In this document: positions 27,701-32,288 of the stretch, one piece after another
Layout: the number at the start of each line of letters is the position of its first letter
How positions within the stretch are numbered: position 1 is the stretch's first letter
Assembly: GCA_009702835.1 (NCBI GenBank)
Contig: WLHF01000004.1
Location: 1-32,288, forward strand
Length of the DNA: 32,288 nucleotides
Direction of reading: 5' to 3'
DNA from: Actinomycetota bacterium
GTDB lineage: Bacteria; Actinomycetota; Actinomycetes; Nanopelagicales; Nanopelagicaceae
Translations under genes and position numbers: made by a program
The notes under the pieces: generated by a model
The model's database searches: none
What the model was told of the DNA's origin: nothing
What the model saw: only the letters and a program-made list of their open reading frames with translations

Positions 27701-28174
27701 AAAGTTGAGCTTCCTATTAATGCCCATCTCTCTACAGAGTACGTTCCTGGTGAGCGATTACGCCTTGATTTATACCGCCGCTTAGCCGATGTTAAAAATA
27801 ATGATGATGTCGAATCAATTCGTGGTGAACTATTAGATCGCTTTGGTGAGCTACCAGTTGAGGCTGTAGCACTCTTAGGTGTGGCATCCCTACGTGCACG
27901 TGCCAAGGCGGCGAAATTGACCGAGGTTGTCATCCAAGGAAAGTTCCTACGATTGGCGCCCTTAATTTTGCCCGAGTCCAAGCAGTTGCGCCTGTCGCGT
28001 TTGTATCCAGGTTCGCTCTATAAATCAGCGGCGAGCACAGTTTTAGTGGCGCTAAAGAGCCAAAATACGTGGAATCCGTCCGAGAGCACTCCCGTAATAG
28101 TGGATACTTCTCTTCTGGCCTGGAGCATTGAGGCCGTCAACCAACTGAGCCAACCATTGAAAGCGAGTTCATAG
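24707..28174 (+). CDS. mfd: Transcription-repair coupling factor
   Basis: 1155 aa; UvrB-like N-terminus, GDFVVHEQHGIGRY (RID), ICGDVGYGKTEIAIRAAF, DEEQRFGVEQKE, TATPIPRTLEMA-type SATPIPRTLEMAVTGIREMS, QLRGRVGRGRERAYAYFLY. Confidence 0.98.
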   Translation: MRGLINALPTPDMSHIVAPSAMYPFLLAARVNDAPLLVITSSSRSAEDLVNELRELHNNVMEFPAWETLPHERLSPRSDTVARRIATLYSLKKKQSINPIVVTPVRGAIHRIISDLAKNPLINLEIGKEQSLDELVRHLATLAYSRTDLVERRGEFAVRGGIVDLFLPLSAHPIRIDFFGDEIEELSYFEVADQRTFAPVIGNIEIHPCRELLITPTIKARAVELREELPAAAELLEKISEGMSFEGMESLIPLLVDQTETLLARMPSNTQVVFVDQERIRSRAGDLLATNEEFLNASWSNAAHGAVAPIHDGSGTYMSWSELSAEISALSLSTSSLNQFGSDLDKETEFLDYRAIDPMRGDIERTIEALREAVNKHFIVIFATHGHGMLERYAGIFRNADLPIHIVEKLMAIPTKGSIHLTTSVIAHGFESESDQIYFMTERDLTGSKGSVKDSERLPSKRKAAIDPLELRAGDFVVHEQHGIGRYIELVQRTVAEVTREYLVIEYASAKRGQPGDRIFVPTDALEQVSKYVGGEAPTVHRIGSGEWQKAKGRARKAVRQIAGELIRLYAARTSSPGFAFSPDTPWQRELEDSFSYIETPDQLSTINDVKADMERPYPMDRIICGDVGYGKTEIAIRAAFKAVQDGKQVAILVPTTLLVQQHTKTFIERYAGFPLKVAGLSRFNTPKESKEVLEGLLKGTVDVVIGTHRILSNDVVFKDLGLVVVDEEQRFGVEQKEALKKMRTTVDVLAMSATPIPRTLEMAVTGIREMSTITTPPEERHPILTYVGPAEEGQITAAIHRELLRDGQIFYLHNRVETIDQAASRLQELVPEARIRVAHGQMSEGALEDVILGFWNRDFDVLVSTTIVESGLDIQNANTLIVERADRFGLSQLHQLRGRVGRGRERAYAYFLYPADQPLSELAHERLTTIAANTDLGSGMRVALKDLEIRGAGNLLGGEQSGHIADVGFDLYMRMVGEAVNDYKAGIIETEEKVSDCKVELPINAHLSTEYVPGERLRLDLYRRLADVKNNDDVESIRGELLDRFGELPVEAVALLGVASLRARAKAAKLTEVVIQGKFLRLAPLILPESKQLRLSRLYPGSLYKSAASTVLVALKSQNTWNPSESTPVIVDTSLLAWSIEAVNQLSQPLKASS

Positions 28175-28779
28175 TGAAGAAGATTCTGGCCGTAGTGAGC
28201 GTAGCAACTGCACTATTACTTTCCGGGTGTTCTCAAGTTGGCGCCGCTGCAACTCTTGGCAGTACAAAGATTACGCAGGCAACTGTGCAGTCGAGCATCG
28301 ATTCAATTATCGCCGCTCGCGTGGGTGTCGATACATCACAGATGCAGTTGGAAACAGGCGAGTCTCTTAATCGCGGACAACTCCGCTTTCACTTATTAAC
28401 CGCGCTTTTGTTAGCCGCAGGTAAAGAGTTAAAAATCTCAGTCTCAAAGGCTGAAATCGATACACGCCGTGTAAGCATCATCGAACAGGTGGGTGGTGCA
28501 GAAGGTCTTCCTAAGGCTCTCGTGGGCGCAGGCATTGCCTCTGAAGATTTAGATGCCTACATCGAAGCGATAACAATGTCAGACAAGATTAGCCAGACAT
28601 TAACGGCTAGCGGAGTTGCAGAGGCTGACCTTGGCGCGGCAGTTCAAAAGCTCGTCATAGCAAAAGCGAAAGAGCTTGGCGTAACTGTTAACCCACGATA
28701 TGGTAAGTGGGATCCAACCGTGGCCGATGTAGTTGCACTTGACTCTGCAAGCCCTGCAGTAACTCCAGCAACTAAGTAA
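28174..28779 (+). CDS. SurA N-terminal-domain-like lipoprotein
   Basis: 201 aa; lipobox LLLSGC, then short SurA_N-like helical chaperone region; no PPIase domain; sits between mfd and mazG. Confidence 0.75.
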   Translation: MKKILAVVSVATALLLSGCSQVGAAATLGSTKITQATVQSSIDSIIAARVGVDTSQMQLETGESLNRGQLRFHLLTALLLAAGKELKISVSKAEIDTRRVSIIEQVGGAEGLPKALVGAGIASEDLDAYIEAITMSDKISQTLTASGVAEADLGAAVQKLVIAKAKELGVTVNPRYGKWDPTVADVVALDSASPAVTPATK

Positions 28780-28788
28780 TTTACGTCT

Positions 28789-29436
28789 ATGGAAGGTTCA
28801 CAACTTCAGCGCCTTGTTGAAGTCATGGACCAGCTTCGCTCGCCTGGGGGCTGCCCGTGGGATGCCGAACAAACTCATGAGTCGTTACTGAAGTATTTAC
28901 TTGAAGAGTCTTACGAGTTTGTTGATGCTGTGCAAAGCGGCAATCGTGTTGATATGCGTGAAGAGCTCGGCGATGTCTTGCTGCAGGTTTATTTCCATGC
29001 CCGCATCGCCCAAGATGATCTCAATGATCCATTTACTATTGAAGATGTAGCCCAATCAATCGCCGATAAGTTAATCCGCCGCCACCCACATGTCTTTTCC
29101 GATGGTGCAGCGCAGAGTACGGCCGAAGTGATACATAACTGGGAGGCGATTAAGAGGCTAGAAAAAGGTAGAACCTCAGCCCTTGATGGAGTCGCAATGT
29201 CACAGCCCGCACTCGCATTAATTGAAAAGCTCTTATACCGGGCATCTAAATTCGATGTCGATGTAGTGGTTCCTGAAGTTATTGATTTAGAAAAGCCGGC
29301 CGATGAAAGTGCAGTGGGGCAGGCGCTCTTGACGGTAATCGCATGGGCGCATGCCAATGGCGTCGACGCCGAATCTGCACTACGCAAGGAGGCTATGCGT
29401 TTGAGCCAACAAATCGCGGCCATTGAAGCGCGGTAG
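28789..29436 (+). CDS. mazG: MazG-family nucleoside triphosphate pyrophosphohydrolase
   Basis: 215 aa; LRSPGGCPWDAEQTHESLLKYLLEESYEFVDAV, REELGDVLLQVYFHARIA, RRHPHVF. Confidence 0.95.
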   Translation: MEGSQLQRLVEVMDQLRSPGGCPWDAEQTHESLLKYLLEESYEFVDAVQSGNRVDMREELGDVLLQVYFHARIAQDDLNDPFTIEDVAQSIADKLIRRHPHVFSDGAAQSTAEVIHNWEAIKRLEKGRTSALDGVAMSQPALALIEKLLYRASKFDVDVVVPEVIDLEKPADESAVGQALLTVIAWAHANGVDAESALRKEAMRLSQQIAAIEAR

Positions 29437-29504
29437 GATTAGCACATCAAAGATTGTGCGATTTCAGCGTTGAGGTCACACCGGCACACAGTTTTAAGTT
29501 GTGA

Positions 29505-30794
<1,290 letters not shown>

Positions 30795-30806
30795 GTAGAT
30801 ACTCCG

Positions 30807-31214
30807 ATGGCACGTCGACGAAAACTCACTTTTATACGTCGACGTAGATCGGGGCGTGCACTTGCACTCTCTGCAATTCTCTTCTTTTTAGCCCTCACCC
30901 TTGCTCCACCAATTAAGCATTACTTCACTCAGCGCGCCCAGATCAGCGCACTCAATGCTCAACTGCTCTCTGATAACAAGGCCTTAGATGCTGCACGTAA
31001 AGAGTTATTGCTTTGGCAAGATCCCCAGTATGTAAAGTCGCAGGCACGCGAGCGTCTGCACTTTGTTCTACCTGGAGAGCGTCAATACATCGTCACCGAG
31101 GGCTCAACAACAGATAGCACAGATACAACTACCAAAGTTGCAAGCGCACTTGTAGATGGCCAACCCTGGTACATACGTTTAATCGCATCAATTAGCGAAT
31201 CTGGTAATAAGTGA
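30807..31214 (+). CDS. FtsB/DivIC-like septum formation initiator
   Basis: 135 aa; basic N-terminus, one TM, coiled-coil region, then ARERLHFVLPGERQYIV; located between eno and DUF501 as in other Actinobacteria. Confidence 0.85.
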   Translation: MARRRKLTFIRRRRSGRALALSAILFFLALTLAPPIKHYFTQRAQISALNAQLLSDNKALDAARKELLLWQDPQYVKSQARERLHFVLPGERQYIVTEGSTTDSTDTTTKVASALVDGQPWYIRLIASISESGNK

Positions 31215-31699
31215 GCCAAGTAAGTGCAAGGGATTTAGAGTGCATTCAAAGCCAGTTAGGTCGCACGCCACGAGATGTTCATGCAATCGCATATCGCTGC
31301 CCATGCGGCAAGCCTGCAGTCGTTGAAACTCCGCCGCGTTTAGCCGATGGAACTCCTTTCCCAACTTTTTATTACGCAACCTGCCCCCGATTAACAGCCG
31401 TTATCTCAACCCTTGAAACAACTGGCTTAATGGGGGATATGAATGAGCGACTTGAAAGCGATGCCGAATTAGCCGGTGCCTATCACGCAGCCCATGATGA
31501 CTACATCGCAGCACGCTCTGCCCTTGGAATAGATGTTCCTGAAGTAGAGGATGTATCTGCCGGTGGAATGCCAACGCGTGTGAAATGTCTGCACTCACTC
31601 GTTGCACACTCACTTGCCGCTGGCCCCGATGTAAATCCACTTGGAGATGAGGCCTTAGCAAAACTACCCAAGTGGTGGGAAGGCGCACCATGCGAGTAG
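31211..31699 (+). CDS. DUF501 domain-containing protein
   Basis: 162 aa; CIQSQLGRTPRDVHAIAYRCPCGKPAVVETPPRLADGTPFPTFYYATCPRLTAVISTLE...VKCLHSLVAHSLAAGPDVNPLGDEAL. Confidence 0.93.
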   Translation: MSQVSARDLECIQSQLGRTPRDVHAIAYRCPCGKPAVVETPPRLADGTPFPTFYYATCPRLTAVISTLETTGLMGDMNERLESDAELAGAYHAAHDDYIAARSALGIDVPEVEDVSAGGMPTRVKCLHSLVAHSLAAGPDVNPLGDEALAKLPKWWEGAPCE

Positions 31700-32288
31700 C
31701 TGCCATCGACTGTGGAACTAACTCAATCAGATTACTTATTGCCGATATCGAGGGCGATAATTTTCGAGAAGTTCTTCGCACCATGGAGATTGTGCGACTT
31801 GGCCAAGGCGTCGATGAAACCAGCCAGTTCCACCCCGATGCAATTGCCCGCACATTAGCTGCCGTTGATAAGTTCGCACTCGAGATCGCTAAGCGCGGGG
31901 TTCAAAAGATTCGCTTCTGTGCCACAAGTGCTACCCGCGATGCTACAAATCGCCATTTATTTGTAGATGGAGTCCGTGAGCGATTAGGGATAGAACCAGA
32001 AGTAATTAGCGGAGAGGAAGAGGCATCGCTCTCATTCACCGGTGCAATTCAAGATTTCTCTCCTTCAGATGGTCCATTCTTAGTTGTAGATATCGGTGGG
32101 GGATCAACAGAGTTTGTTTTTGGCACAACACATGTTGAATTCGCAAAAAGCGTCAACATCGGCTGCGTGCGAATGACTGAGCGCCATTTCACTAACGATC
32201 CAATTCAAACCAACGACATTGAGAAAGCCCGTTCAGATATTCAAGCGGCAATTGCGATAGCTGCCGCACTCGTTCCAATCACGCAAGC
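31690..32288 (+). CDS. Ppx/GppA exopolyphosphatase family protein, C-terminus cut by window edge
   Basis: ATG at 31690 translates MRVAAIDCGTNSIRLLIADIEG...FCATSATRDATN...VISGEEEASLSFTGA...LVVDIGGGSTEFVFG; overlaps the DUF501 stop by 10 nt. Missing from the ORF track because no stop lies in the window. Confidence 0.94.
   Translation, partial: MRVAAIDCGTNSIRLLIADIEGDNFREVLRTMEIVRLGQGVDETSQFHPDAIARTLAAVDKFALEIAKRGVQKIRFCATSATRDATNRHLFVDGVRERLGIEPEVISGEEEASLSFTGAIQDFSPSDGPFLVVDIGGGSTEFVFGTTHVEFAKSVNIGCVRMTERHFTNDPIQTNDIEKARSDIQAAIAIAAALVPITQ

Noticed and set aside
29441-29458. GCACATCAAAGATTGTGC inverted repeat between mazG and eno as a terminator
   Set aside because: Short bulged stem with no strong T-tract; could occur by chance.
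31401-31853. 150-aa antisense ORF across DUF501 and ppx
   Set aside because: Antisense to two well-supported genes; no recognisable domain.

Overview
The window is 32.3 kb of compact actinobacterial chromosome. Gene order, short intergenic gaps and composition suggest a streamlined lineage, possibly freshwater acI/Nanopelagicales-like; the taxonomy is inference. From about 11.4 kb to the end it follows a locus conserved in Mycobacterium and Streptomyces: 5-FCL / moeA-like (glp) / rimJ / membrane protein / pmt / rsmI / metG / tatD / ksgA / ispE / tRNA-Gln / glmU / prs / L25 / pth / mfd / SurA_N-like lipoprotein / mazG / eno / ftsB-like / DUF501 / ppx. The first 11 kb is more accessory: a GMC (cholesterol-oxidase-like) oxidoreductase, tRNA-Arg(CCU), a divergent two-subunit GcvP-like PLP enzyme overlapping an SDR gene, an MMPL transporter, an FmdB zinc ribbon, a CopC-like protein followed by CopD-CtaG, and an acyl-CoA dehydrogenase. 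Main leads: (1) the GcvPA/GcvPB-like pair has lost or changed several signature motifs of glycine decarboxylase and sits with an SDR, without gcvT or gcvH nearby; (2) the mature CopC-like protein has no His or Cys, so canonical copper binding looks impossible; (3) a shortened MoeA/gephyrin-like protein sits in the context of the corynebacterial Glp/GlpR cell-division system; (4) both tRNAs have non-consensus T-loops; (5) a 14-bp direct repeat overlaps a good candidate promoter for the gcvP-like operon. No CRISPR arrays, rRNA genes, transposases or phage genes were seen.
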